Assembly: GCA_963930645.1 (NCBI GenBank) | Contig: OZ005661.1 | Coordinates: 238,133,861-238,197,860, forward strand | DNA length: 64,000 nucleotides | Reading direction: 5' to 3' | DNA from: Salticus scenicus | Taxonomy: Eukaryota; Arthropoda; Arachnida; Araneae; Salticidae | Part shown: positions 21,490 through 33,084 of the stretch, piece after piece | Layout: every line of letters starts with the position of its first letter | Numbering within the stretch: position 1 is the stretch's first letter | Made by a program: the position numbers and the translations under genes | Notes under the pieces: model-generated | Seen by the model: only the letters and a program-made list of their open reading frames with translations | Databases searched by the model: none | Told to the model about the DNA's origin: nothing

Positions 21490-23121
21490 GAATGTGCTCA
21501 AGTATGCTAAACTGACATCAAACACGCGTTGAAAGCGCATATTATAGCGTGTTCAATGGTAGCGCGAAGAAATTCTCCAGGGATTTCAGCAATAGGGCGT
21601 GTAATACTGGCTTCCAACTCAATTAAATTCCTTATTCCTCCTCTATAAACACGGTCTTTTAGGAATCCCCACAACGAGAAATCATAGTGATTTAAATCAG
21701 GTGAACGAGGAGGTCACGTATGCGGAAAACCTCTGGATATTAGAGGATTCCAGCCAAAGTTGGACAAAGCAATTCTTTAACTTGGCGTCCAATGTGGGGA
21801 GTTGCTCCATCATGCCTGAAGATAGTGTGATCTGCAAACACTGCCGTTTCTGTAAAGCAAGAATGGCTTAGTGTCGAAAGTATACGGGAGCCGTGGGACT
21901 GGCTCACCCTGAGGGTCCTACTGGCATCGTCCGACCTCACCTCCCCGTTGTGGTCCCTGGGTAATGCTAACGAGGCGGCGCGGACGCAGAAGCCGGCTGG
22001 TGGACCGGTAGTTCCTGTAGTCAATTGGAGGCTACAACCAGTCGTCGTTCGTAAAATAATAGGTTGTTGTTATGTTTTGGTGCGGTACCCGGTGGCACGA
22101 GGCACTGGATGTTGTTCTTCTTGTATATGCAACCTACTCTTCACCACTGGCCTTGCTCCTCTTATAGGTTCAAGTGAGTTTCCAGGACCCGGTCTTGCAC
22201 TACCGCTGGAGAGCAGCTAGTTCTTTCAGCTTTTCTGTTCTTCCATCCCGCGGGCTTCTGTGGACCCTTGCCCCTGCCCGTGGGGCAGCTGGAGAGTTAG
22301 ATGGTAGCTTTATCGTCCGGGACGACGTGGGGTCGCCAGGCTCGCCTGGGAATCACGGCGGATCCGCTCTAAATCGAGAGGTGAGCCGCCTCCGTCGGCT
22401 GCTTTCTGTCGAAAGAATACAAAGTACCGTGCACTCGTGACAAAGCCCCTTTTAAAACCTCGAGGAGTTAGAGTTTCAAAGAAGAATGGTCCGAGGATAA
22501 AATTCACAGTAAATTCACACTGTACAATCATGCAATCAGAATATAGTGATTGCTGGTGCAAAACATTAGGATGTGAAGAAATCCATATGTGACAATTTTG
22601 ATTATCCCCAGCTCCCTCTAATAAAAGGTGCACCTAATCTGACCATAGAATTTTCCTAGGCCACGCGTTATCAACATTCATTCTTACCAAAAATTGGCAA
22701 AAACATTTTCAGCATGTTTGGTAGTCTTCAGGTTGTAGCATTTGCACTATGGGGGATCTTAAACTAATACCAATTTAATTGGATCGTAGAATTTTCTGTA
22801 CTATCGTCCAAAGAGTCGCCAACTCACATGCCACCGATCAAGCACTTGCTGAAAAATTACGGTAACTGGAAGTCCTTCCAACCACAGCAGTAGTGACTTC
22901 TTCGACAATTTCATTCGCAACCGGTTTCCACCCTCTTCCTGGCAGCGCATCAAAGTCTCCAGTCTAAATTTTCTTATCATCTTCTTCATACCATCCTTCG
23001 ACATGAGCCCTTTCTGCAATCCTTTTAAACGAAGATATACACACAGTTCAGCTAAGCTGTTGCCGCCATTCTGAGAAAACCGTTTTACTCGTAACGCTCG
23101 ATTTTGTTTCTGTAACGGCAT
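21490..23121 (-). pseudogene. Mariner/Tc1-type transposase, split by an insertion
   Basis: DDE transposase relic. N-terminal helix-turn-helix part at 23121-22801 (QNGGNSLAELCVYLRLKGLQ), then a central block at about 22633-22440 (NCHIWISSHPN, CEFTVNFILGPFFFE, TPRGFKRGFVTSARYF). After the 0.5-kb insertion come CFTETAVFADHTIF and RHDGATPHIGRQVKELL (about 21860-21760, with a catalytic Asp in HDGA), then RSPDLNHYDFSLWGFLKDR (about 21700), ending near 21490. It has several stops and frame changes. The DGATPH and SPDL-YDF-LWG-LK motifs are characteristic of this superfamily. Confidence 0.8.
21877..22410. mobile_element. GC-rich insertion with target-site duplication
   Basis: About 530 bp with far higher GC than everything around it, placed inside the transposase between ARYF and LSTL. 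It is flanked by TGTCGAAAGTATAC (21871) and TGTCGAAAGAATAC (22406), an imperfect 14-bp direct repeat that fits retroposition by a LINE or SINE. Short open frames run through it on both strands without a recognised domain. It might be a 5'-truncated non-LTR element or a SINE; the family is unknown. Confidence 0.6.
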
Positions 23122-23390
23122 GATTAACGATGACTTAATCAGGCATGCAGAATGATTTTCTGACTCTAACTGAACTCTCTTAATCGGTTTGGCTAATTTG
23201 CTTAAGGAATTTTTGAAAGTGCCGTCTAATTGTCAAAATTTTAACCTTTTTTTTCTTTTATTATTATTTATTGCTGAATTTCCTTTTCCGTGGTTCATAT
23301 AACGTATATTACGATATGTCATCAAAATCCGATAGGCAGAACGGGTCTATAAGTGTCAGAATAGGGTCACTTTAATTATAACCTCCTGTA

Positions 23391-23796
23391 CTTTGAATAG
23401 CAGATACTGTATCCCTTATCTTTGAAACAGAACAAAACAGAGCAGAACACCGCCTCAGAGAGCAGGGCTTCCAGGGAGAAACCTAAGAAGGGTCGAACAA
23501 GTTGAACCCCTACCATCAAGCGATTCTACAACCCGGTAGCAGGCCCGGGTTTCAGCAGGGAATGAACCCACCTTTTATGAAATTTCTTTTGTATTTACAT
23601 GCTGATATATTTTTATACATATTTTGAGTTTAGTCTTCATCTTCAGAATTGTCTTAGGTTGTCCATAATCATAGGACGAAATTAGTATGTTATAAAGAAT
23701 AGTACTTATAAATAAATAAGTATAATTTTAATCTGGTTCATAAGTTTTTTTAAGACGTTTCCAATTCATTGTATTTGTTAACTTGAGTATAAATCA

Positions 23797-23827
<31 letters not shown>

Positions 23828-23856
23828 AAGGTGAGAAGCCAACAGTTTGGACGATG
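23391..23856. other. Intergenic DNA with a 150-bp GC-rich island
   Basis: At about 23430-23580 the composition rises sharply (GCAGAACACCGCCTCAGAGA, then CCCGGTAGCAGGCCCGGG). It may be a SINE-like fragment; a tRNA-like B-box (GGTTCATTCCC on the minus strand) is suggestive but not convincing. Poly-A at 23809-23829. Confidence 0.35.
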
Positions 23857-24830
23857 CTAGAACACATAACTAATAAAAGAATAACGTTTATTCAAAGTAT
23901 TATATATAGATTTTAATTGATTATAATTTTCTATGTTTAAAAAAACTTGTTGCATATTTTTTCTTAAGGTTAAGTTTCTGTTAAAATTTCTATTGAAGGA
24001 CAAATTACTAGGGATGAGCTTACATTTTTGAAATATGAAGTGAAAAGGTGATCTTATACTATCATTGTCGCATGCATCACATTTGTTATTTGGGAATTTA
24101 TTTATTTTGTATAAGTATATTGGGAAACGGCCATGGCCTGATATGAAGTACGTTGCTATTGTATGTGGGGAAATGAAATTAGTATCCACCTTATTTTAGA
24201 CCTCGTAAGTATCCCTGCCCTTGGGAGTGTGTCACCAATGTCATTACCAATCTGTTTTTATCTTGTTTTTGAAGTAGGATTTTACTATTGAAGGTGAGAA
24301 TGAGAGGGAGACCCTGAAGTCGAATGCGTTTTCTAAAATGACATGTTTTGTTAACGCATCCGCTTTTTCACTGCCTTTTGTTCCCACGTGTGCCCTTGTT
24401 CAAGAAAGATAAATTGTTTTATTTGCTGTGGTTAATTTATCACATAATTTTTTAACAAAGTTAAAATTAGGGAAATGATGTTTGAGGATCTCAGTTACAG
24501 ATTTATTGTCAGTAAAGAGGATCATATCATATTGTTCATAATGGGAAGCTAAACACCAATTTATAGCCTCAATTATTGCCATGATTTCCGCTCGGAATAT
24601 TGTATGAAGTTTATTTAGTTTAATTTGATGTGTATATTCAATATTGTCATTTAGGTAGATAACAAAGGCACACGAGGTCCCGCTGGGTATACTTGAACCA
24701 TCTGTATAAATTTGTAATATAAAATGAGGAGGATTTTCGAGAACTTTACAAGTGATTTTAGAGGCAACTACTAATTAGCGCCTATTTTCTAATAGAAATT
24801 GTCTCTACCCCGCCTGTGATAGTGCATACT
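23857..24830 (-). pseudogene. LINE-type polyprotein, ribonuclease H and C-terminal part
   Basis: Reading down from about 24800: IYTDGSSIPSGTSCAFVIYL (first catalytic Asp in TDGS), FRAEIMAIIEAINW (catalytic Glu), LFTDNKSVTEIL (Asp) and AHVGTKGSEKADALTK (final His/Asp region, after one in-frame stop). Then, from 24189, TIATYFISGHGRFPIYLYK and a CDAC...H...CK metal-binding pattern. This order is that of the C-terminus of an I/R1/Jockey-type non-LTR retrotransposon. The reverse transcriptase part is absent; several stops. Broken. Confidence 0.8.
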
Positions 24831-24879
24831 GGACTTGACCAACTGTTTCAGTGCTATCTTGATAAAGTTGTCTTTATAC

Positions 24880-25650
24880 TAGGGTGACCAAACGTCCCGA
24901 TTTTCCGGGGACTGTCCCCAATTTCGATCAAAAACAGCGATTGGGGACCACATTTTCTGTCGTTTGTCCCCAAATGTCCCCAATTTTCAAAAAATTTCTT
25001 AAATATTCATAATTTTGTTACTTTTTCTTTCTTTGTTTTCGTTCGTTTTGTTCATAATTATTGTGGTTAAAAACAAAAAAAAAAGGTTTCTACATATATT
25101 AACTTTGAAAAGCGTGGAAAGCTTCTATAGCTGTATCAACATAGTCTACAAAGAAAGGGCTTTGACAACCAATAACGCTAGTTTGAAGGCTGCTCTGGAT
25201 GAAGATATTTTTACTTATCATAATGGCATGCACAAACTTTCAGAGAAATCGATTATACCTGCCCAAGATGTTAAAGAAATTACTCTTGAGCCAACATATT
25301 TTTGTGGCCAAACAAAATGTGAAGCCATTGTGGGAAATGTTTTTGAATCTAGGGCGATGAAGGGACATTAGAACTAGAAAATACATCATTTGTAATCATA
25401 ACTTCATGTTCTGACTATTCGAACCATGGAAATGTTGAAATGTTATTTATTATGATAAAATGTTATAATCCTGATAAAGATATATGCTCTTGGAAGGAAA
25501 AATATATGCTTATGTACTGCGTTTATATGTTAAGTGTATACTTGTTGCATTTTGATCTACAATTTGAATTAAATGCATGATGTTCCAATTTTCAAAGTAA
25601 AAAAATGGGGACATGTCTCTATTTCGGCATCTGAAAATTTGGTCACCCTA
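24880..25650 (+). mobile_element. hAT-like transposon remnant
   Basis: Ends TAGGGTGACCAAACGTCC (24880) and AAATTTGGTCACCCTA (25650) are inverted. They are flanked by CTTTATAC (24872) and CTCTATAC (25651), an 8-bp target duplication with one mismatch, the length expected for hAT elements. Inside lies a transposase-like fragment at 25085-25371. 771 bp in all. Confidence 0.75.
25085..25371 (+). pseudogene. hAT-type transposase fragment
   Basis: The open frame begins with a chance hydrophobic stretch (25015-25084). The part from about 25170 reads DEDIFTYHNGMHKLSEKS and then CGQTKCEAIVGNV, which resembles the TLAYHxxxHxxSF...TKCEAI segment found near the start of some hAT-family proteins (from memory of the family, not a search). 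No catalytic core remains. Confidence 0.45.
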
Positions 25651-25861
25651 CTCTATACTCAATTTTTCTTCATACTCATCCAATCAGAGTGCGCTATTTT
25701 GATACGTCATTTTCCAAGATGGCAGAACATGGAAATCGTTTAAATGGACATTTGAACAAGAAATATTTTCGCTAAGCTCTTTTATTCTATCGTTTAATGC
25801 TAAGAACTTTGAATTAATCGTTTTTATTTTTGTATGTCTATATGACAATAGCTGTAAAAAA
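25651..25861. other. Short intergenic segment
   Basis: Nothing recognised. Confidence 0.4.
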
Positions 25862-26975
25862 GATCAGTTCAAAAAACCCTTAACGGCTTAAAAGTTTGTG
25901 ATGCCGCTACTTTATGACTATAAGAATTTGAAATATGAGTCTTAAAAATAATGATATCAAATTTTAAGTGACGCTTTGCAATTAGTTAAAATATACATAG
26001 ATTTTCTTATTTGATCATTTACTTTTATCTTTTATTTATATTTATAATGCAAACGTGATATTTTTAACTTCAAGATCAGAGAGATATATAAAATACACTC
26101 ACTGATGCTTTTTCATTCGCATTTTAAATTCAAAATAACAGTTTTAAAAGGAATTATATAAAAATTCCAGTGGCGCCTCGGTGTCATTTTAAAATATATG
26201 TTTTTAGATTCCACTAAAATTACTTTTGTTTTGTCTAATAAAGTATATTTATGCATTTAAACAGTGCTTTTAATTTTCAAATATACTGTCAAATAATTAT
26301 ACTTTCACTGAGTTTTCATTATAAAGTAAAATTATTTATTCAATAAATTGATTTATCTTTTGCATCCCGCTATCCAAAACATAGTATCCAACTAAGTGAA
26401 AATTTGCTCAAAGAGGTAGTGTGACGTAAAGAAAACATTTACATAGATTTTACTTGAAGTTTCGGATAGCGTGACGCAAAAGATAAATCAATTTATTGAA
26501 ATAAATAAATTTATAATGCAAACTCAGTGAAAGTATAATTATTTGACAGTATATTTGAAAATTAAAAGCACTGTTTAAATGTGTAAATATACTTTATTAG
26601 ACAAAACAAAAGTAATTTTAATGGAATCTAAAAACATATCTTTTAAATATCACCGAGGCGCCACTGGAAATTTTATATATAATAGTTCCTTTTAAAACTG
26701 TTATTTTGAATTTGAAATGCGAATGAAAAAGCATCAGTGAGTGTATTTTATATATCTGTCTGATCTTGAAGTTAAAAATATTATGTTTGCATTATAAATA
26801 TAAATAAAAGATAAAGTAAATGATCAAATAAGAAAATCTATGTACATTTTAACTAATTGCAAAGCGTCACTTAAAATTTGATATCATTATTTTTAAGACT
26901 CATATTTCAAATTCTTATAGCCATAAAGTAGCGGCGTCACAAACTTTTAAGCCGTTAAGGGTTTTTTGAACTGAT
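25862..26975. repeat. Long inverted repeat, ~517-bp arms
   Basis: Left arm 25862-26380, right arm about 26459-26975, spacer 78 bp. The outer ends read GATCAGTTCAAAAAACCCTT and its complement; the inner ends are CTTTTGCATCCCGCTATCC and GGATAGCGTGACGCAAAAG. Arms match at roughly 95% by eye with few indels. No coding content. It is either a fold-back transposon with very long ends or a hairpin locus. Confidence 0.9.
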
Positions 26976-27814
26976 AGAACTTTTTAGTGGTTATTGATCA
27001 AAAAATTAAAAAAAGTCCTTCTGGCTCCTAGGAAGGATAAACTAATTTATCTTTTCTTATGAAGTTGCCACCATTTTTTTTTTCAAAATGGCAGCTACAA
27101 TTTATTAATGGACTTAGTGGATTTATTAATGAAGGCTTGTATATATGGAGTTTTAAGCAAATCGGCTCATAAAACCTTTCTAATGTAAATTTGAAATTTT
27201 CAGTGTGCTAGCACAGGGAAACAAGAGGGTAGATTAAGTTGGCAAATGGACATATCAAATACATTTCTAAGATAAATCTACACTACAAATTTAGTGTGAA
27301 TTAATTCAGTATTTCAAACGTTATCGTACTGACAAATTTTCAAGTAGCCTGCCACTTGGAAACAAAATGGAGAAGCTTCGCACTAGAAAAATTTAATGGC
27401 TGAAATTCTCAAACTCTTAAAAAAAAAAAGAAAGAAAGAAAGAAAGAAAGAAAAATAAGTGGAAGTATAAAAAATAAGTTCAAATTTAAGTTAGAAGGAC
27501 GTAATTTACATTTTGCAAGTTTCTTTTTAGAGAATTACAAATTAAACAATTAAAAAAAAAAATCAAGTAAATGTTAAATAGGAAATTTGTATATTTTGTT
27601 TCCCCTTTTGAGGCTAAGTATGCTCCAATATTCACAATTTAAATTTTCATCAAAATTGCAGGTAAAAATTACTTCATATATATTTTCATATAAAATGTTT
27701 GGGGGAAAAAATAGACAAAATATAAATTAAGCTATACATTTCTATAATTTTAAAAATAAGATAAAATCACATGGAGAAAAATTTTATGGAAAATATAAGT
27801 TAAGCTTTTTAAAA
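26976..27814. other. AT-rich intergenic DNA
   Basis: (AAAG)n at about 27428-27453. Otherwise nothing recognised. Confidence 0.5.
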
Positions 27815-28175
27815 AAATGAAATTTCTGCGTAAAAATTCTATTTCATAAATATATTTACAACTACAATAAACAAAAAACCCTCCTTTAACTTGAAATAAT
27901 TATTTCTACATGTTTCGAAGCAATTAAATTTTTTTCTTTCTTTCTTTAAAAAAAAAAAAATAAATAAATGTAGTGGCGTCATCTAGTAGTTTATATTAAA
28001 ATCATATACATATATATTAAACTTTTTTTTTAATTATTTTTTCCCCTAAAAAAAAACTTGTTTAGAAACAGGTAGAAATAGTTATTTAAAATTAAAGGAG
28101 GATTTTTTGTTTATTGTAATTGTAAATATATTTATGAATTAGATTTTTTCATGCAGAAATTAATTAATTAAAAAA
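27815..28175. repeat. Inverted repeat, ~115-bp arms
   Basis: Left arm about 27815-27940 (AATTTCTGCGT..., ATAAACAAAAAACCCTCCTTTA), right arm about 28055-28175 (TAAAGGAGGATTTTTTGTTTA... GCAGAAATT). The spacer of about 110 bp contains poly-A. No coding content; probably a MITE-like fold-back element. Confidence 0.75.
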
Positions 28176-29708
28176 ATAAAAGAAAGAATAATATTTTTTA
28201 AATACATTGTTATGAGTTTCAAAGTAAAGATGTTATTTATTTATTTTGACGTGTTTTATAATAATTGCGATTTGACATATTTTTCATGAATTTTAATAAA
28301 ATTCTTGAAATAATGTTATTTCTAATAAACAGTGTAAGCACTGTTTCATCCCCTAGTCATTATTGCTTTAAATAATAATAAAAAAAATTGATTATGTTAA
28401 TATTTAAAATATGTATCATTTTTAAGTCTGAAAAATAAATAAATGAATAAACTCTAACTGTATTTTCAAAAGAGATTTTTAATTTTTAAAAAGAAAAAAA
28501 TATATATATGTATTTACGAAAGTGTATGTTTTAAATAAAAAACGATAGATGGCGCCAAAACTCTATTTGCTGTTTTTTTCCATTCCCGGCGCGGAAGGAT
28601 ACATGAATAAGAATCGCAAATCATTGAGTTATTATAAAATCGATGTTTATGAATGATTAAAATTTTTTTCGTTTTAAAAAATTGTAAATTCATCATTATT
28701 ATGATAAAATGGAATATCTAAAATTACAAAATACTTCCTTATTTAAAATATTATCTAAATATTTTTTTGACTAAATATGAAATTTTGAAATCAAAAATAT
28801 TTTTTTCATAACAGAAGAGAAAATATATTTAAGTGAATTTGACTTAGTATATATACAATAAATATTTTAAACATGTAATAAAGTACTTTTGCGTTAAAAA
28901 AAATCTAAATAATTCATTGGCTGCATTGAAGTCGATCAATCAACCAGCCCACATACCTCACAAGTAAGAACCGCATAACAGCGTTTTCACCCGAAAAAAC
29001 ACATGTAATTGGCGGAGTAATATAGTGCCATACTTAAAGCGATTTATATAAAAAAAACAAGAGTTTTCCTGAAAAAAACGAAAACGTTACTAAATTCAGA
29101 AAGATCCTATTAACAACATATATTAATTATATGAAAATCCTTCGAGCCGTTTTAGAGATATCTTTCAGAATTCGAGTCCATTACACGAACCGTTTTCCCA
29201 TTTTGGCTTTAAATTGAGATTCAGATCTCAAAACATGATGCATGTAGAAATGTAAAATTTTCAGGATAGATTAAGACCGAAGATAAAAGATTATTTTGAA
29301 AAGATCAGAACAAAATATGGCATATTTGCTGAGATATTAAGTGTCAGCTTTTACAAATCTCTTTGATGTCAAACTAGCCGTATATATGAGTTCGCAGCGT
29401 CCCGTTTGTCCCTCCGCTTGCGTCACTCAAAAAGCTGTCGTTTTTCATGATTAAAATAGAAATAATATTACGATATGCTACAGAAGCAAAAGCATATTTT
29501 AACATTAATCGTTGCGCAATTTATTCGCGACAAGAAAAGTGATAGGCGTCACATTCTGCCTTCTTACATTCAACTTTTCACCCTGTTGTAACCCCTATTG
29601 CATTTCCGTCGAGAAAAAATCGGCGCTAAAATTGGTTCTAAAATTGGTTGTTTTAAAAGTTTCTGTAACTGATAAGCCCTTAATTTTTTGAAGAAATTCG
29701 AATAGCAA

Positions 29709-29739
<31 letters not shown>

Positions 29740-29814
29740 GAATGTAATTAAAATTATTTACATTTATTATTGGACTGAATTGCATTACTTTATTATAAAA
29801 CTGTGCTATACGGT
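28176..29814. other. AT-rich intergenic DNA
   Basis: (AAT)n at about 29709-29740. At 28540-28640 a slightly more mixed stretch (GATAGATGGCGCCA). No gene recognised. Confidence 0.4.
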
Positions 29815-30000
29815 TATTATCTGAATTAATAAAATCAGTCTTTTGTCTGTGAATTTGTCATACTAATCAAAATATTTTGCAATATCTTCACGTTTCACAC
29901 ACCATGAAAGCCAAAAATGACTTCAGAAAAGTTTTTCTATGTGTGTGTTTGTGTATGTGAGAGAGAGTGTTTGTGTGTAGAGAGAGAGAGAGGAACGAAA
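29815..30000 (+). repeat. Family C repeat leader
   Basis: ATTAATAAAATCAG followed by TTTTGTCTGT, then AATATCTTCACGTTTCACAC, a CCATGAAAGCxxAAAATGAC block and GT/GAGA microsatellites. The same leader occurs at 62173-62320. Leaders of this form (AT-rich start, then GTCTGT) occur in Helitron-type non-autonomous elements of arthropods; this assignment is inference. Confidence 0.6.
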
Positions 30001-30957
30001 TGGAATCTTCAGCGTAATGCTAAATATAGTTTATTAAGTGCTTAAAAGGGGTAATTTACAAAGGGAGGGGTTACATCATGTTTAGCAAAGGGAATCAGAT
30101 TTTTCATCATGTTACTTAAATGCACCAACTTGCGCCCGTTCCTCTCTGTGGTTCGAGGCGATCTGCTGGACGACTATTTCGTTTGCCACGGATATTGCTA
30201 ATTCTTGGCGGTAAACTTCCTTATTCCTATTGCTGGTTAACTCTTATTGGTGGAAGCTTGACGTCAACAGCATCCTTACGCAGTCGTAAAGTAGGAGAAA
30301 ATCAGATGGAATTTCTGCAGCCAGTTTGCTTAAATATATATGTAATTTAAATTATGATAAATGAAAATGAAAGTGGGATGTATAAACAACCGAATCAATA
30401 AATTTTTAAACAGTATTTAATGAACAAGAAAAGATTAAATTCAAAGCTATTCAAGCCAAAATTTCAACTCTAGCTGTGTCAACTTCATCAGCAATTGGGA
30501 ACTATTTTAATACATAAATTTGCATGATGATTCATTATGACTTGTTCTAATGCACCTCGAAGCCCGATTTTTGAATTTTGATTCTTTTCTTTCTTTTTTT
30601 TAAATTAAAACATGAAAACAATATGCCGATAATTGCTATAAAATTAGCTATTTAAATTTTTTATTTTTGTCAAAACATTTTACGAGATATTTTTTTTTTT
30701 CAACATAAAATGAAATATGCTTCCACGTGAAAAATAAAATATCACTCATCATAATAACTATTTCTGTCGAAGAAAGAAAAGTTGCTGTCTCTATTAGCAA
30801 AATAAATCGATAGATCGCGCATGTGGCTAATGTGGCAAAGTATCACGTGAGTAAACGCAAGATAGTTTCACCACGTTTACTAGCCAAGATCACTCATCGT
30901 AATGTAAGCGTCCTTGGAACAGCGTTATGCTATTAAATTTTGTGTTCGTTAACAAAA
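30001..30957. other. Intergenic DNA
   Basis: A more GC-balanced patch at about 30120-30300 holds a 76-codon frame without a recognised domain. Nothing else. Confidence 0.35.
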
Positions 30958-31560
30958 ATCAGCATGTCACTTTTGTCATGATACATAAGGCTTTTTAAAC
31001 GGAAACAACGTCAAGGGTAAGTATTTTTCGTCGGCATAAAGGTTTTAAGAAAGGAAAACAAACTTTGGAAGATATTGAACATGACAGAAGACAACCTGTC
31101 ATGTTCAAGACAACCTTTGCAGAGACAATGATCAACACAGTCTCGACAATCATTAAGGAAAATCGCAAAATTATACGGCACGTTAAAAAATCATCTATTG
31201 TTGAAAAATTTGCTCTTATTGTACCCTGATTATGTAGGGCCACATATTGCAGGTTGCGTAGGAAAGGTTTTGCCTAAGAACAACAGAAAAGTTCTACCAC
31301 ACCTTCCATATAGTCTTGATCTCACATCGTGTGATTTCTGACTGTTTCTTGAGCTCGGGAAACCACTGAGAGGCCACCATTTTGAAAGCAACAAAGCAAG
31401 TGTAAAGCTGCGGTGGTGGTTTCGAAACAACTTTCAAAAGACTGACTTTTACACGTTTTAAAGAAGTGGACAGAACGTTGGGAAAATGCATCACGTTCAA
31501 TGGTAGTTGTTTCGAAAAAGACCATTAAAATTATGACGATTAAAGATAATATATTTTCTC
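30958..31560 (+). pseudogene. Mariner transposase relic, middle deleted
   Basis: Plus-strand fragments in several frames: IEHDRRQPV (about 31068) followed by TIIKENRKI match the linker and DNA-binding region. Then the sequence jumps to GPHIAGCVGKVLPKNN, VLPHLPYSLDLTSCDF (about 31270-31340), LGKPLRGHHFESN and WEN, the end of a mariner DDE domain. The segment holding the first catalytic Asp is missing, and stops are frequent. The minus-strand frames over this region are shadows. Confidence 0.7.
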
Positions 31561-31950
31561 TATAAATATAGTCTTATTACTCTTATCAAGCAGCATTCGT
31601 TTCTTACAGCAATTATTCACATTCAAATTCAATAATGCTTCATCTGAGCATTAAATTTGAATATTGTATTACCTATCTCATTCATATGTATTGGTATCAT
31701 ATATATAAGTGAATTAGCTGTTAAAATCTCTTCAACCTTTTAATGTATTGTACGCTATGGTTTCAGCTGTATTTGTACTACCTCCTAGGGTATTATTTTT
31801 TTTTAATTTAAATTTTTCTAAATAGTATTTTGGTACCACATTAAAAAATCATGCTGAAGTAACTGTGTTAGATTTAGGTCTTATTATTAATATTGGAATT
31901 TTTATCACAATTAATTATAACGTATTTTCATATTTCTCTTTATAGTAAAC
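31561..31950. other. AT-rich intergenic DNA
   Basis: Nothing recognised. Confidence 0.4.
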
Positions 31951-32506
31951 TAGCTGTTACCCGCGACTTCGTTCACGTGGAAATTTTGATGTGTATGTGT
32001 GGGAACTGACAGTTTGATCATAATGTGTAATGTAATGAAACCTTATCATTGGGGTGCTGTGCAAAACAGAGTCATATAAAGTATACTCAAAAAAATTTGT
32101 AACTCATTGAAAGCCAAAATAAATAAATAAAAAGTTATCGCCAACATGGCGATAAAAGTTTAAAATTCGTTCATAGGGATCCTGTAATAGTACTGCGTTG
32201 CGGAAGTATAAAAACTGGGTCGTCAATTATGAATTTTATTTCGAAACCTTTCTTTGTATGATTTTAGTTCACTATTGCACAATATTAATCTGGTTCTAAT
32301 AATAATTTGGTGACTGGTGAATTAAAATTTTAATTATGTGGTGAAATTCATATAATATTTATGAGTTTCAAATTTTTAAGTTTTTTATTTATATATTTTT
32401 TTTTTTTTTATCTCCCGGCAAATTGTTGAATGATATTTTAGTTATTAAACAATTTTGGACGGCTTTGCCCGCTTCGCTGGCAAACACTTTTCTGTATAGC
32501 TTTATG

Positions 32507-32538
<32 letters not shown>

Positions 32539-32600
32539 AAGAAAAAAAAACTGAAATTTGTCAAAAGCTCGCTTTGGGTTTTTCGCTGCCTTCGGCACGA
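31951..32600 (+). repeat. Dispersed repeat with CTAGCTGTTACCCGCGACTT head
   Basis: ACTAGCTGTTACCCGCGACT, then TCGTTCACGTGGAAATTTT, is a sequence type common in arthropod repeats. GC-rich snippets later (GGCTTTGCCCGCTTCGCTGG at about 32460, TTTCGCTGCCTTCGGC at about 32580) are of the same style. Only one copy in the window, so the extent is uncertain. Poly-A at 32507-32536. Confidence 0.4.
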
Positions 32601-32779
32601 CTTGTTCGCCCTTGCAATCTCCGGTGCCTGTCCCTGTTGCCTGCGACGCCCCATTTGCTTTAAGCCATTGGGACCTCTACTCCTATTTATTGTTATTTCA
32701 GTTTCATTATGTTTGGATATTGCTCTTATTTCACATAGTTTGCAGTTCTTATTTTAAATATATGTATTCATTTCCTATA

Positions 32780-32814
<35 letters not shown>

Positions 32815-33084
32815 CAGAAATATCTCTTAAATATGAACAATTACAAATGTTTTGTTTATTTATTCCTCAACATTGAAACTTTAAATAATGGTTTCATTTA
32901 TGTGTATGTAAAACTTAATAATATTGCATTCTGTATACTCAAGTAAAGATACATAATTCATTTTTTTCTTCGTATAATCAAACAAAATAAATATCCGAAA
33001 CTATAAAGTAAGATATATATCTAAGAGTTTCTTAATAGTTTTAACATTATCAAAACAAATTACACTGCTCGACATGAAAATTGC
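32601..33084. other. Intergenic DNA with (AT)n
   Basis: (AT)n at about 32782-32812. No gene recognised. Confidence 0.5.

Larger units (their letters stand above)
20459..23388 (-). mobile_element. Mariner/Tc1-type transposon with two nested insertions
   Basis: The ends CAGGGTGGTTATAATTAAA (20459) and its inverted partner TTTAATTATAACCTCCTG (23388) are each flanked by TA, as for mariner elements. Similarity of the ends extends to about 90 bp. The transposase remnant is on the minus strand. Two later insertions swell it to 2.9 kb: a family B copy (20635-21400) and a GC-rich segment (21880-22405). Confidence 0.8.

Noticed and set aside
21948..22440. Open frames in the GC-rich insertion
   Set aside because: Several frames are open on both strands simply because of high GC; none shows a domain.
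23430..23580. tRNA gene or tRNA-derived SINE
   Set aside because: A B-box-like string exists, but no cloverleaf or matching A-box at the right spacing could be built.
30120..30350. 76-codon plus-strand open frame in a GC-balanced patch
   Set aside because: No start context, partner exon or domain could be supported.
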